DNA of 64,000 bases from positions 1 through 64,000 of the forward strand of contig JANNMS010000111.1 in NCBI GenBank assembly GCA_031398055.1. Direction: 5' to 3'. Shown here piece after piece: positions 1 to 8,686 of this stretch; the stretch's first letter is position 1; each line of letters begins with the position of its first letter. The position numbers and the translations under genes are program-made. The notes beneath the pieces were generated by a model that saw only the letters and a list, made by a program, of their open reading frames with translations, was not told where the DNA came from and ran no database searches. The DNA comes from M3007 sp031398055. Lineage in GTDB: Bacteria > Bacteroidota > Bacteroidia > Chitinophagales > Saprospiraceae.

Positions 1-122
1 AACATAATACACACAAATATAAACAATTGTTTTTTCAACAAACCAACACTTTTTTTTTGGTTTTTCAAGGTCAAAACTCCTATGTTTTCTATGTGTCGTA
101 AATCGTTTCAATCAAATTTTCA

Positions 123-929
123 ATGAAAATTTTCACCGACCACCTCGACCGCGAAGTCAAAATCAAAAATTTTCCGCCGCAACGAATCATTTCGCTCGTG
201 CCTTCGCAAACCGAATTGCTCCACGATTTGGAAATGGGCGAGCGGGTGGTGGGCATCACCAAATTTTGCGTCCACCCGCCGGAGTGGTTCGAGGGAAAAC
301 CAAAAGTAGGCGGCACGAAAACCGTCAATTTTGAAAAAATCGCCGAACTCGCCCCCGACCTGATTATCGGAAACAAAGAAGAAAATGACCGCGAGCAGTT
401 GGAAAAATTGGCGGAAAAATATCCGGTTTGGGTCAGCGACATCAAAGTTTTTGAAGATGGGCTGTCGTTGATCATGAATTTCAGTTCGATTTTGGATTAT
501 CCAGCCAACAAAGCATGGGCCTTGCAGGAAAAAATCAGCCGCGAAATGGGCAGTTTGGGCATTTATTTGATGTCCGAAAAAGTCCCGGTGCTGCGAGCCG
601 CGTATTTAATTTGGCGAAAACCGTTGATGACGGCGGGCGGCGACACCTTTATTAATAGTATGATGCAGGAAGCTGGTTTTGAAAATGTGTTTGAAAATCA
701 AAACCGCTACCCCGAAATCAGCGAGGCCGATTTGAAAAATGCCGACCCGGAAATCATTTTGCTGGCCTCCGAACCGTATCCGTTTTCGGAAAAACACCTC
801 GAATTTTTTCATGAAATTTGTCCACAGGCCAAAGTGGTGGTCGTGGATGGCGAGATGTTTTCGTGGTACGGGACGCGGATGTTGAAGGCACCGGAGTATT
901 TTTTTAGGTTGCGGGAAAGATTAAAATAA
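123..929 (+). CDS. Helical-backbone metal receptor / cobalamin-binding-like protein (BtuF fold)
   Basis: 268 residues. The N-terminal half reads RIISLVPSQTELL and later KVGGTKTVNFEKIAELAPDLII, typical of the periplasmic-binding fold used by BtuF/FhuD-type receptors for corrinoids, haem or siderophores. No signal peptide or lipobox is visible: the ATG is followed directly by KIFTDHLDREVKI. The protein may therefore be cytosolic, unlike a classical periplasmic receptor; leaderless relatives of this family exist in Bacteroidota. No permease or ATPase gene is adjacent, so the substrate cannot be named. The family call is good, the role is inferred. Confidence 0.75.
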   Translation: MKIFTDHLDREVKIKNFPPQRIISLVPSQTELLHDLEMGERVVGITKFCVHPPEWFEGKPKVGGTKTVNFEKIAELAPDLIIGNKEENDREQLEKLAEKYPVWVSDIKVFEDGLSLIMNFSSILDYPANKAWALQEKISREMGSLGIYLMSEKVPVLRAAYLIWRKPLMTAGGDTFINSMMQEAGFENVFENQNRYPEISEADLKNADPEIILLASEPYPFSEKHLEFFHEICPQAKVVVVDGEMFSWYGTRMLKAPEYFFRLRERLK

Positions 930-974
930 GAATTTGAAAATGGATCATTGTGAAAAATTACCAAGTATTAAATG

Positions 975-982
975 TACGTTTG
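975..982 (+). promoter_or_regulatory. Bacteroidota -7 promoter element (TACGTTTG)
   Basis: Matches TAnnTTTG and lies about 75 bases before the ATG of the PD40-OmpA gene at 1057. A TTG at 948-950 could be part of the -33 element, with somewhat long spacing. Confidence 0.4.
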
Positions 983-1056
983 CGAGTCAATCAATTGAAA
1001 ACGTGGTTTGAACATCTTGCACAAATTTTTTATAATAACCAAACTCAAATTTTAAG

Positions 1057-3612
1057 ATGAAATATTTCTTGCCCTCCGCACTCTCCTTTTTTTTCATTTT
1101 CCTGATTTCCAACCCGATTTTTTCCCAAACCAAAAAAGGATTTAAATACCTGAAAAAGGAAAAGTTCGAAGCCGCCGCGAAGGCTTTTCAACCTGACACT
1201 TCGAGCGCGGAATTGGGGCTGGTCGCCAAATTTGGAATGGCGCAGGCTCTCGGAAATCCCAAAAAAAATCCAGTTTATAATTTTGTCAAAGCCGACAGCC
1301 TGCTGGATTGGGTTCAAATTCATTGGACAAAAAAATTGACCAGTGCCCAACGCACGCAGTTTTCCAAAGATTGGGAAATTTCCAGCAGTCATTTTACGAC
1401 ATTCAGCCGGCAACTGGTGAAAGATGCTTGGTCATCGAAACCCGATTCTTCAAAATCGTTGAAAATGGTGGATGATTTTATAAAATGTTTTCCGAAATCG
1501 GATGTTTCACTCTTCCGCAAAGCCCAAAAATTGCAGCCGGAATTGCTCAAAAAAGAAGTCGAAAGTGATTTGTCCAAAAAGGATTACGGCCTGCTTTCGC
1601 ATATTTTGAACACCCATTTGGCTACTTTGAAATCAAAATACCCATCGAAGGTGGAGCTGCTCCAAAATTTTTGTTTCGAAAAATTTTTACAGAAACCTGC
1701 TGGCGTGGACAATTTGAAAATATTTGCGGAAGAAAATCCCGAACACCCAGCGAGCAAAGATTCCGGGCGGGAAGATTTTCCGGCGGCTTACAAAAGTGAA
1801 AATTTGAAACCAAAATTGACCTTCATTTCAATGTACGGAAATGGATATTTCGTAGATTGGATTCGAAAAAGTGCAATTGTTTTGCTCAAATCAAAACCGG
1901 TGACCGAGGCCGAAAAATCAGGTTTTTCAGAAATTGAAAAAACCATTTTCCGCGAATTGGAATGGGAATCGAAGGGCAATTCGGTGGATGTTTCCAAAGA
2001 ATTTGAGGAAAAAGACCAAATTGGTTGGGAAATGTTCATCCGCCAATTGGCTCCGTCCGACCGTGCTTTTTTGGCTTTTAAAAAGATGAATCAGGCATTT
2101 TTATGGAAACGGACGTGGAAAAAAAGCGTGGATGTTTTGCATTTTGGTGCACCGCTTTTTCCAAAAAAAGAAGTTTGGTTTGCTGACATGTTGACCATTT
2201 TGGAAGCCCCAGACTTGGATATTCAACCCGTGAATTTGGGAAATGAAATCAATTCCCCGGGCAATGAATATGTACCAGTGCCTTCTGCCGATGGCCAAAA
2301 ATTGTATTTTGGTGCGACCGGACGGGATGAAAACCCATTTCCCGGCGAAGATATTTTGGTCTCGACCCGCACGGAAAAGGGTTGGGGAAAACCGGAAATC
2401 GTAAAAAATTTGTCGTTGCCGGGCAATCAAGATCCCTTGTTTTTGAGCCCGGATGGCAATCAAATGGTCATTTTCAACAGCGGAAAAGCCAACGAAACCA
2501 CGCGCACCGCCACTGGTTGGTCGGAGCCAAAACCTTTGAATATTCCCGGTTTGGCAAATTTCAGTTGGGTGGGCGTGGTGCAATATTCGGCCAACAAATT
2601 GGTCGCCATTTTTGAAGCCAAAAAATCGGAGAACGTGGATTTTTACGTGGTAAAAAAAGATGAAAAGGGAATTTGGGGCAAACCAGAACCGCTCGCCATG
2701 CTCAATACTTTGGAAAATGAACGCTCGCCATTTCTCCATTTCGACAACGAAACGATGTATTTTAGTTCGGAAGGTCACGCGGGCTTGGGAAATTTGGATG
2801 TTTTTAAAACCAAACGATTGGACGACACTTGGCTGAATTGGAGCAAACCCGAAAATTTGGGAAAAGAAGTGAACACGCCTGGCGAAGACTGGTCGTATGT
2901 CATTTCAACCGATGGCAAAACGGCTTATTTTGCCCAAAAAAATGAAAATGACAACAGCGATTTGTACATGATTGCCTTGCCGGATTCGATGCGACCGGAG
3001 CAGGTTCGGTTGGTTTCGGTTGAGGTCGTGGATGCTGCCGGCAAACCGATTTCCGGTGAAATTCAATTGATAAACAACCAAACCAATGTTATTTTGGGGC
3101 GTTTTGTGGCAAGCGAAGGCAATCAATTTACCACCATCACTTTGCCGGACAATGCCAACTATTCCGTTGTTTTTGAAAAAGAAGGGTATTTTCCGGCGTC
3201 CAAATCGGTACCGCCGCCAGTTGGAAATCAAGTAACCGAAGTGAGACTGCAAGTTTTTCAGATGAAATTAGGTCATGGAAAGGGCTCGGAACTTCAAGTC
3301 TTTTTTGATTACGACAAAGCAGATTTGAAATCGGAATCGCTCCCAGAACTGCAGCGGGTTGCTGTATTTTTAAAGAAAAAAAACCAGAAAATTCGGTTGG
3401 TTGGTTACACCGACGACTCCGGCACAGAAGAATACAACCGCCAACTTTCGGCGCGTCGGGCAGAAGCTGTGCGGCAGGAATTTATAAAAATGGGGCTTCT
3501 GGCTGAAAATATGGAAGCCGTCGGTCGCGGGGAAGAAAATCCACTGGACACCGGCCAAACCGAGGAAGCGAAGGCCATAAACCGGCGGGTCGAGGTGGAG
3601 TTTTTAAATTAG
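1057..3612 (+). CDS. PD40 beta-propeller / OmpA C-terminal domain outer-membrane protein
   Basis: 851 residues beginning with a signal peptide (hydrophobic stretch, then IFSQ). About residues 30-330 form a region with little recognisable similarity. About 400-650 contain PD40/WD40-like propeller repeats (for example LYFGATGRDENPF, LSPDGNQMVIF, MYFSSEGHAGLGN). About 665-735 look like a carboxypeptidase-regulatory-like beta sandwich. The last about 105 residues are an OmpA domain (FFDYDKADL, LVGYTDDSGTEEYN, LSARRAEAV, GRGEENP, NRRVE) that should bind peptidoglycan. This architecture is common in Bacteroidota and related to PorE/T9SS-associated OmpA proteins; a cell-envelope anchoring role is inferred. 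Confidence 0.88.
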   Translation: MKYFLPSALSFFFIFLISNPIFSQTKKGFKYLKKEKFEAAAKAFQPDTSSAELGLVAKFGMAQALGNPKKNPVYNFVKADSLLDWVQIHWTKKLTSAQRTQFSKDWEISSSHFTTFSRQLVKDAWSSKPDSSKSLKMVDDFIKCFPKSDVSLFRKAQKLQPELLKKEVESDLSKKDYGLLSHILNTHLATLKSKYPSKVELLQNFCFEKFLQKPAGVDNLKIFAEENPEHPASKDSGREDFPAAYKSENLKPKLTFISMYGNGYFVDWIRKSAIVLLKSKPVTEAEKSGFSEIEKTIFRELEWESKGNSVDVSKEFEEKDQIGWEMFIRQLAPSDRAFLAFKKMNQAFLWKRTWKKSVDVLHFGAPLFPKKEVWFADMLTILEAPDLDIQPVNLGNEINSPGNEYVPVPSADGQKLYFGATGRDENPFPGEDILVSTRTEKGWGKPEIVKNLSLPGNQDPLFLSPDGNQMVIFNSGKANETTRTATGWSEPKPLNIPGLANFSWVGVVQYSANKLVAIFEAKKSENVDFYVVKKDEKGIWGKPEPLAMLNTLENERSPFLHFDNETMYFSSEGHAGLGNLDVFKTKRLDDTWLNWSKPENLGKEVNTPGEDWSYVISTDGKTAYFAQKNENDNSDLYMIALPDSMRPEQVRLVSVEVVDAAGKPISGEIQLINNQTNVILGRFVASEGNQFTTITLPDNANYSVVFEKEGYFPASKSVPPPVGNQVTEVRLQVFQMKLGHGKGSELQVFFDYDKADLKSESLPELQRVAVFLKKKNQKIRLVGYTDDSGTEEYNRQLSARRAEAVRQEFIKMGLLAENMEAVGRGEENPLDTGQTEEAKAINRRVEVEFLN

Positions 3613-3633
3613 ATTTTTGAAATGCAGCATTTG

Positions 3634-3671
3634 AACTTCCCGAAGGTCCAAAACTTTCGGGAAGTTTTTTT
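3634..3671 (+). terminator. Rho-independent terminator after the OmpA gene
   Basis: An 11-bp perfect stem (3634-3644 with 3656-3666, arm aacttcccgaa) is followed by a run of T, 22 bases after the stop codon. Confidence 0.85.
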
Positions 3672-3748
3672 TGTGAAACAAGTTGCCGAATTTTTGCAAA
3701 ACCCGATTTGAAAAATTCACCATTTATCGTTCATCATTTGGCAATCCC

Positions 3749-3756
3749 TACTTTTG
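3749..3756 (+). promoter_or_regulatory. Bacteroidota -7 promoter element (TACTTTTG)
   Basis: TAnnTTTG match 17 bases upstream of the ATG at 3773. It supports that start for the subtilisin-like gene over an in-frame upstream ATG at 3683, which would lie before the promoter. Confidence 0.6.
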
Positions 3757-3772
3757 CCCAAAATTCCATTTT

Positions 3773-5389
3773 ATGAAAAAAGTCAGCACACTTTGTTTTT
3801 TCCTATTCATGCTTGCCGCGACGGTTTTTTCCCAAAAAAATGAACGTCGGACGGGTGAAATTTTGGTGCACCTCGCCAAAGATTATCCGATTTCAAACTT
3901 TTTAAAAAATATTGAAACGGCAAAAGGCCAGCCATTTTCCTTGCTCGAATCGCCCGCTCCGGATTGGAATATTCATTTGATAAAATTTGATGAAAAAAAT
4001 GGGTCCACCGACCAATGGCTTTATTTTTTCAGAGGCCAAACGGGTGTGGTCGAAGCACAGTTAAATTTCAAAACGGACAGCCGCGACACTGAACCGAACG
4101 ACGCCGATTTTTGGCGGCAGTGGGACATGAAATTAATCGGCGCACCGAAAGCATGGGACAACGCGACTGGCGGCGTGACCGCGCAGGGCGATACGATTGT
4201 GATTGCTGTTTTGGAAAAAGGAGCGGATTTTACCCATCCCGACCTTGCGCCCAACCAATATTTCAATTGGAAAGAAACTGTTGGAAATGCCAAAGACGAT
4301 GATGGAAATGGGTACACCGATGATTTTGCAGGCTGGAACCCGCGCACAAAAGATGATGACCCTGGCCAAACGAGTTCGCACGGAACTGGGGTGCATGGCA
4401 TCATTGGGGCGGTTGGAAATAATTCGGCGGGCGTTGCGGGCATCAATTGGCATGTAAAATTGATGCATCTCGGCAACGTCGAATATGAAAGTGAAATCAT
4501 CGCGGCATATAATTATGTAGCCAAAATGCGCAAACTTTATAACCAAACTGCTGGAAATCAGGGTGCTTTTGTGGTGGCGACGAATGCTTCGTTTGGAATT
4601 GACAATGAATTTGCTGACCAGCACGAAGTCTGGTGCGCAGTTTATGATTCACTCGGAAAAGTAGGCGTTTTGTCCGTCGGAGCGACCGCAAATCAAAATG
4701 TAGACGTTGACAAAGTTGGGGATATGCCAACAACATGCTCATCAGAATATTTAATTACCGTAACCAATCTTGACAAAACGGATAAAAAAGTCAACGGTTC
4801 AGGCTATGGTAAAAAGTACGTTGACCTCGCCGCGCCGGGTCAGGATACTTACACAACTACTTTGAATGGTGGTTTTTCAACGCTCGGCGGCACTTCGGCG
4901 GCCACGCCGCACGTCACCGGGAGCATCGGATTGTTGTACAGTCTGGGTTGCGAAACGATTGCTGCCGATTCAAAAAGCAATCCGACGGCCTGCGCTCGAC
5001 GGTTTCGGGATTTGATTTTTTCGAGTATTTCAAAAAATTCAACATTGACAGAAACCGTCACCGGCGGACGGCTTGACCTTGGCGGGGCGATGGAAAATGC
5101 AGTCGAATATTGTGGTGGCTCGTCGGGGCCGATGGAGATTTTTAAAGTGACACCAAGTTTTGGGCGGGTGGACAAAGTGTCGGTGAGTTTTGAAACGCCA
5201 GATTACGCGACCTATACTTTTCGGATTTTCAACACTTTGGGTCAATTGATGTGGGAAGAAAAAGTAGTTCCCGAACCATTTGGGCAAAAAATCTGGTATT
5301 TCAACCCATTCAACTGGGCGGCAGGCATGTATTTTATCACCTTAAATCGCGGCAGAAAACAGGTGGTTGAAAAATTTTTAAAACTTTAA
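3773..5389 (+). CDS. Secreted S8 (subtilisin-like) peptidase with T9SS sorting domain; catalytic Asp position is Glu
   Basis: 538 residues from the chosen start MKKVSTLCFFLF, which gives a clean signal peptide (cleavage near ATVFSQ) and follows a promoter element. The S8 domain covers about residues 110-465. His203 (SHGTGVHG), Asn271 (NASFG) and Ser375 (GGTSAATPHV) match the active-site motifs. The position of the catalytic Asp, normally DTG before HPDL, reads LEKG, so Glu148 replaces Asp. The last about 80 residues form a T9SS type A sorting domain (FRIFNTLGQLMWEE, AAGMYFITL, terminal VVEKFLKL), so the protein should cross the outer membrane by the Por system. Activity is uncertain because of the Asp-to-Glu change. 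Confidence 0.88.
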   Translation: MKKVSTLCFFLFMLAATVFSQKNERRTGEILVHLAKDYPISNFLKNIETAKGQPFSLLESPAPDWNIHLIKFDEKNGSTDQWLYFFRGQTGVVEAQLNFKTDSRDTEPNDADFWRQWDMKLIGAPKAWDNATGGVTAQGDTIVIAVLEKGADFTHPDLAPNQYFNWKETVGNAKDDDGNGYTDDFAGWNPRTKDDDPGQTSSHGTGVHGIIGAVGNNSAGVAGINWHVKLMHLGNVEYESEIIAAYNYVAKMRKLYNQTAGNQGAFVVATNASFGIDNEFADQHEVWCAVYDSLGKVGVLSVGATANQNVDVDKVGDMPTTCSSEYLITVTNLDKTDKKVNGSGYGKKYVDLAAPGQDTYTTTLNGGFSTLGGTSAATPHVTGSIGLLYSLGCETIAADSKSNPTACARRFRDLIFSSISKNSTLTETVTGGRLDLGGAMENAVEYCGGSSGPMEIFKVTPSFGRVDKVSVSFETPDYATYTFRIFNTLGQLMWEEKVVPEPFGQKIWYFNPFNWAAGMYFITLNRGRKQVVEKFLKL

Positions 5390-5420
5390 ATTCAGTTTGG
5401 AAAAATAAGGCAACTTTTTT

Positions 5421-5428
5421 TACCTTTG
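5421..5428 (+). promoter_or_regulatory. Promoter -7 element of tRNA-Arg (TACCTTTG)
   Basis: TAnnTTTG match 20 bases before the tRNA. A TTTG at 5396-5399, 21 bases upstream, fits the -33 element. Confidence 0.65.
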
Positions 5429-5448
5429 CCCGCCCGAAAAACAGGCAT

Positions 5449-5521
5449 GGCTCCGTGGCTCAATGGATAGAGCATCTGACTACGGATCAGAAGGTTAGAG
5501 GTTCGAGTCCTCTCGGAGTCA
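5449..5521 (+). tRNA. tRNA-Arg (anticodon ACG)
   Basis: A 73-base cloverleaf: acceptor GGCTCCG pairs with CGGAGTC (one G-U pair), anticodon stem TCTGA/TCAGA with loop CTACGGA, and a T arm with GTTCGAGTC. The anticodon is ACG, presumably edited to ICG to read CGN codons. The 3' CCA is not encoded. Confidence 0.95.
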
Positions 5522-5533
5522 CTAAAAAATTTT

Positions 5534-5568
5534 AAACGCCTGAAATTCGAGAGTTTCAGGCGTTTTTT
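5534..5568 (+). terminator. Terminator after tRNA-Arg
   Basis: A 12-bp perfect stem (5534-5545 with 5554-5565; core acgcctgaaa) with a T run overlapping the right arm, 12 bases after the tRNA. Confidence 0.85.
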
Positions 5569-5603
5569 CAAGTTAACTATCAGATTTTAAATAGAAAAAC
5601 ATC

Positions 5604-5861
5604 ATGTCGAAAGTATGTGATTTGACGGGCAAAAGACCGATCTCCGGCAACTACGTTTCGCACTCAAACCGCAAAACCAAGCGTCGTTTTCTGCCAAACC
5701 TGCAAACGAAGAAATTTTTCATCCCCGAAACCAATGAATGGGTAACCCTTAAAGTTTCGATGGCTGCACTTCGGACAATTTCAAAATTGGGGATTCATTC
5801 CTATTTGAAAAAATTGGAAGCAAAAGGTGAAATCTCTTTTTTCAACGAAGTAGGCTGCTGA
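5604..5861 (+). CDS. rpmB: 50S ribosomal protein L28
   Basis: 85 residues with the L28 signature CDLTGKRPISGNYVSHS and NRKTKRRFLPNLQ near the N-terminus. L28 binds 23S rRNA in the large subunit. It is first in a tight operon with rpmG and a DUF4295 gene, an order conserved in Bacteroidota. The length is normal for the family. Confidence 0.97.
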   Translation: MSKVCDLTGKRPISGNYVSHSNRKTKRRFLPNLQTKKFFIPETNEWVTLKVSMAALRTISKLGIHSYLKKLEAKGEISFFNEVGC

Positions 5862-5905
5862 GGAAAATCAAAACTATCAATCGAAAATTTTTTAACTAAA
5901 AAATT

Positions 5906-6094
5906 ATGGCAAAGAAGTCAAGAGGCAACCGCATCCCAGTCATTTTGGAATGCACCGAGCACAAGGCCAGTGGCCAGCCCGGCACCTCGCGGTATGTCAC
6001 TCAAAAAAACCGGAAAAACACACCGGGACGGATTGAATTGAAAAAATACAATCCGATTTTGCGGAAAATGACCACCCACAAAGAAATTAAATAA
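5906..6094 (+). CDS. rpmG: 50S ribosomal protein L33
   Basis: 62 residues: MAKKSRGNRIPVILECTEH, then TSRYVTQKNRKNTPGRIELKKYNP, which is characteristic L33. The paired zinc-binding cysteines of the C+ form are absent (one Cys only), so this is a zinc-free version. It lies 44 bases after rpmB and 42 before the DUF4295 gene. Confidence 0.96.
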   Translation: MAKKSRGNRIPVILECTEHKASGQPGTSRYVTQKNRKNTPGRIELKKYNPILRKMTTHKEIK

Positions 6095-6136
6095 AACATC
6101 TCGACCATTCCGGTCGGGAATAAAACAGTCCGAATC

Positions 6137-6316
6137 ATGGCTAAGAAAGTGTCAAAAAATGCCCGTGTTGCGCAGCGTGCTGCTTCCGCGGGTTCCGGCA
6201 AAGACCATGTGAAAGTGGTAAAAGCCGTGAAAGACCCCGTCTCCGGGAAATATTCCTACAAACAAATGATGGTTCACAAAGACAAAGTCACTGAGTTCTT
6301 TGCCGATGTGAAATAA
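6137..6316 (+). CDS. DUF4295 family small basic protein
   Basis: A 59-residue ORF read directly from the sequence: MAKKVSKNARVAQRAASAGS, later VKVVKAVKDPVSGKYSYKQMM and a terminal FFADVK. It matches the Bacteroidota-specific DUF4295 family, which is nearly always encoded just after rpmG. The Lys-rich sequence and operon position suggest a ribosome-associated role, but the function is not known. In many relatives ftsY follows; here a terminator follows instead. Confidence 0.88.
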   Translation: MAKKVSKNARVAQRAASAGSGKDHVKVVKAVKDPVSGKYSYKQMMVHKDKVTEFFADVK

Positions 6317-6342
6317 TCATTTTTCGAGGAAAAATAAAAGCG

Positions 6343-6380
6343 AAGGGCTTCTGGCAAACTACCGGAAGCCCTTTTCTTTT
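6343..6380 (+). terminator. Terminator of the rpmB-rpmG-DUF4295 operon
   Basis: A 12-bp stem with one G-U pair (6343-6354 with 6362-6373; core aagggcttc) and a T-rich tail, 26 bases after the DUF4295 stop codon. Confidence 0.8.
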
Positions 6381-6436
6381 TGGTAATTTCGGATTTGGCG
6401 ATTTGGGTCGAATCACCAAATATTCAAATCACCACA

Positions 6437-7618
6437 TTATTCGCTCACCGCCAACCAAGCCATCAACCCCGTCCCAGTTTCCAAAGCATCTTCATCAATA
6501 TCAAAAGTGTTGGTGTGAATGGGCGAAACGATGCCGCGTTCTGGATTGCCCGTGCCGAGCCGATAAAAACAACCTGGGATTTCTTGCGAAAAAAAAGCAA
6601 AATCCTCGGCAGTCATCCGCGCTGGCAAATCCACCACTTGATTTTTTCCCAAATATTCGACGGCCCATTTTTTGGCTTTGGCCGTCAATTTTTCGTCGTT
6701 CACCAAAAACGGGTAGCCTTTCAAAATTGTAAAATCGCAAGCCGCACCCATACTTTTTGCCATGCCTTCGGCCAATTTTTTCATTTTTCGATGGGCTTCC
6801 ATCCGCCATTTTTCATTCATCGTTCGGAAAGTGCCTTCCAATTTCACCTCGTTTGGGATGATGTTCGTCGCCCCGCCGCTGGAATTTATTTTTCCAAAAG
6901 TCAAAACAGTAGGGATGCCGGGGTCGGCCATCCGCGAAACCAGTTGTTGCAAACCGACGATAATTTGCGCCGCGACGAACACCGGGTCAACACATTCTTG
7001 CGGCATCGCGCCATGTCCGCCGCGACCTTTCACCGTGACATAAATTTCGTCAGCCGAAGCCATGTACATCCCAGATTTAAAACCAACAACTCCTGCACGA
7101 AGCGGCGGATGAACATGTTGGCCAAAAATCGTGGCTGGCGCAGGGTTTTTCAAAACGCCTTCTTTTATCATGATGCTCGCGCCGCCGGGCAGTTTTTCCT
7201 CGCCCGGTTGAAAAATCAATTTGACTGTGCCGCTAAAATTTTCGCGCAACGATTGCAAAATCCAAGCCGCGCCGAGCAACGAAGTCGTGTGAACATCGTG
7301 GCCGCAGGCGTGCATAACTCCTTGATTCTGAGATTTGTACGGCACATTGTTCGCTTCCGAAATTGGCAATGCGTCCATGTCGCCGCGCAGCGCGACCACT
7401 TTTTTGCTGCTCGATTTTTTTCCATGAATCAATCCAACAAGACCTGTCCCGGCGATGCCTCGTTTGTGCTCGATGCCAAATTCTGTCAATTTTTCGGAGA
7501 CAAATTGACTCGTTTTTATTTCTTGAAATGACAATTCGGGGTGGCAATGCAGGTGTCGACGAATTTCGACGGCCTGCGGTTGGAATTGTTTGGAGAGTTT
7601 TCGGATTTGATCTTTCAT
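6437..7618 (-). CDS. M20 family amidohydrolase (N-acyl-amino-acid / hippurate hydrolase type)
   Basis: 393 residues, full length for the M20D subfamily. The metal-site motifs are in order: HACGHDVHT, FQPGEEKLPGGA, FGQHVHP and a C-terminal HTNTFDID. The lid/dimerisation domain sits in the middle (GRGGHGAMPQECVDPV). It is predicted to be a cytosolic hydrolase cleaving N-acyl or N-aminoacyl groups; the exact substrate cannot be read from sequence. It starts 16 bases after the upstream coiled-coil gene on the same strand, so they are likely co-transcribed. Confidence 0.9.
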   Translation of the reverse strand: MKDQIRKLSKQFQPQAVEIRRHLHCHPELSFQEIKTSQFVSEKLTEFGIEHKRGIAGTGLVGLIHGKKSSSKKVVALRGDMDALPISEANNVPYKSQNQGVMHACGHDVHTTSLLGAAWILQSLRENFSGTVKLIFQPGEEKLPGGASIMIKEGVLKNPAPATIFGQHVHPPLRAGVVGFKSGMYMASADEIYVTVKGRGGHGAMPQECVDPVFVAAQIIVGLQQLVSRMADPGIPTVLTFGKINSSGGATNIIPNEVKLEGTFRTMNEKWRMEAHRKMKKLAEGMAKSMGAACDFTILKGYPFLVNDEKLTAKAKKWAVEYLGKNQVVDLPARMTAEDFAFFSQEIPGCFYRLGTGNPERGIVSPIHTNTFDIDEDALETGTGLMAWLAVSE

Positions 7619-7634
7619 CTTTTTTTAAAAAAAT

Positions 7635-8510
7635 TTACACGGCAATCAAATGTTTTGCTTGTCCCACCCAATTTTCTTTTTCAATTTTTCGGGGATAAAA
7701 ACCGAGCAGCGCGTTCATTTCCTGCATTTTTTGGGCATCCCAATTTGCGATTTCTTCAAAATTTTGGACGCCATTTTCTTTTAAAATTTTCTCGGCAAAT
7801 GGGGTGAGGCCGTTGATAATTTTCAAATCATCGGCCTCGGCGACGCGGAAATTTTCGAAGTCGTTTTCGGAATTCAGCACGCAGTTTTGGCCGTTCGGCG
7901 GGAGTTTTTCAATCAACTCCGTTTGCAAATTTTCAATTTCGACCCACGCCATTTCGAGTTCGTGCTCGGCCAAGTTTTTTTCATTTTCAATTTCTGAAAC
8001 GGCTTCTTCCAGCCCAGCCATGTTTTTTTGCAAAGAAATGAAGTCCAAATTGAGGTGTTTGTAGGCATTTATTTCCTCACGACGTTGATTGAGTTCGCCG
8101 GTCAAATAGGCATTTCGAGTGCGGAGGCCGAGAATTTGCTCCTCAAAAACTTGGATTTTTGATTGAAAACCATCGGTCTGTTTTTGAAATTGCTGCATTT
8201 GCCGGGCGGCACTTTCGACGGCGTTGATGTGCAAATTTCGCTCGCGGTCGAAGGCTTCCATTTTGGTTTGCAGTCGGGCGAGGTCGAGTTCTGCTTTTTT
8301 CAAATCGGCCTCTTTCATATTTTGGCCGGCGTGCAATTGTTCGATTTGGTGGGCGAGGTGCTGCCGTTCCTGGTCTCGGATTTCGAGTTGATTTTCGAGT
8401 TTCCGTTCGTGGATGGCCATCCGGATCCACCAACCGACCAAAACGCCGAACGCGGTGGTCAAAGACCAAAATAACCAGAAAAAAGCAGGTGTTTGAGTAA
8501 ATTCTTGCAT
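7635..8510 (-). CDS. Membrane-anchored coiled-coil protein with C-terminal helix-hairpin-helix-like domain
   Basis: 291 residues. One N-terminal membrane helix (about 8-30; FFWLFWSLTTAFGVLVGW) is followed by a long charged coiled coil (about 35-215) rich in Glu, Gln and Leu. The last about 65 residues read DDLKIINGLTPFAEKILKEN and NWDAQKMQEMNALLG, resembling the helix-3-turn-helix domain (COG3743-like) often fused to membrane or ribosomal proteins. The domain may bind nucleic acid; the biological role is unknown. It is encoded just upstream of the M20 hydrolase. Confidence 0.7.
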   Translation of the reverse strand: MQEFTQTPAFFWLFWSLTTAFGVLVGWWIRMAIHERKLENQLEIRDQERQHLAHQIEQLHAGQNMKEADLKKAELDLARLQTKMEAFDRERNLHINAVESAARQMQQFQKQTDGFQSKIQVFEEQILGLRTRNAYLTGELNQRREEINAYKHLNLDFISLQKNMAGLEEAVSEIENEKNLAEHELEMAWVEIENLQTELIEKLPPNGQNCVLNSENDFENFRVAEADDLKIINGLTPFAEKILKENGVQNFEEIANWDAQKMQEMNALLGFYPRKIEKENWVGQAKHLIAV

Positions 8511-8532
8511 TAAAAAATAACAGTTGACGCGC

Positions 8533-8540
8533 CAAAATTA
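8533..8540 (-). promoter_or_regulatory. Candidate -7 element (TAATTTTG on the minus strand)
   Basis: TAnnTTTG match on the minus strand, 22 bases upstream of the coiled-coil gene start at 8510. Confidence 0.4.
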
Positions 8541-8633
8541 AGGCATCGTGAAATTTTAAGCAGTGCTGTTTTAAAAACTGGCGGAAAAGGTTCAAAAAAA
8601 TGTTTCAGTGCATCCATATTTCAGCAGAAAAAA

Positions 8634-8641
8634 TACCTTTG
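8634..8641 (+). promoter_or_regulatory. Bacteroidota -7 promoter element (TACCTTTG)
   Basis: TAnnTTTG match 45 bases before the GTG start of the PUR-family gene. Confidence 0.55.
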
Positions 8642-8686
8642 CCTCTGTCATTTCAAAATTTTTTACTCACCAAACTTTTTTGAACA

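Noticed and set aside
6380..7531. 383-residue plus-strand open frame
   Set aside because: It runs antisense through the M20 hydrolase, which has a complete set of active-site motifs; the antisense product has no family features.
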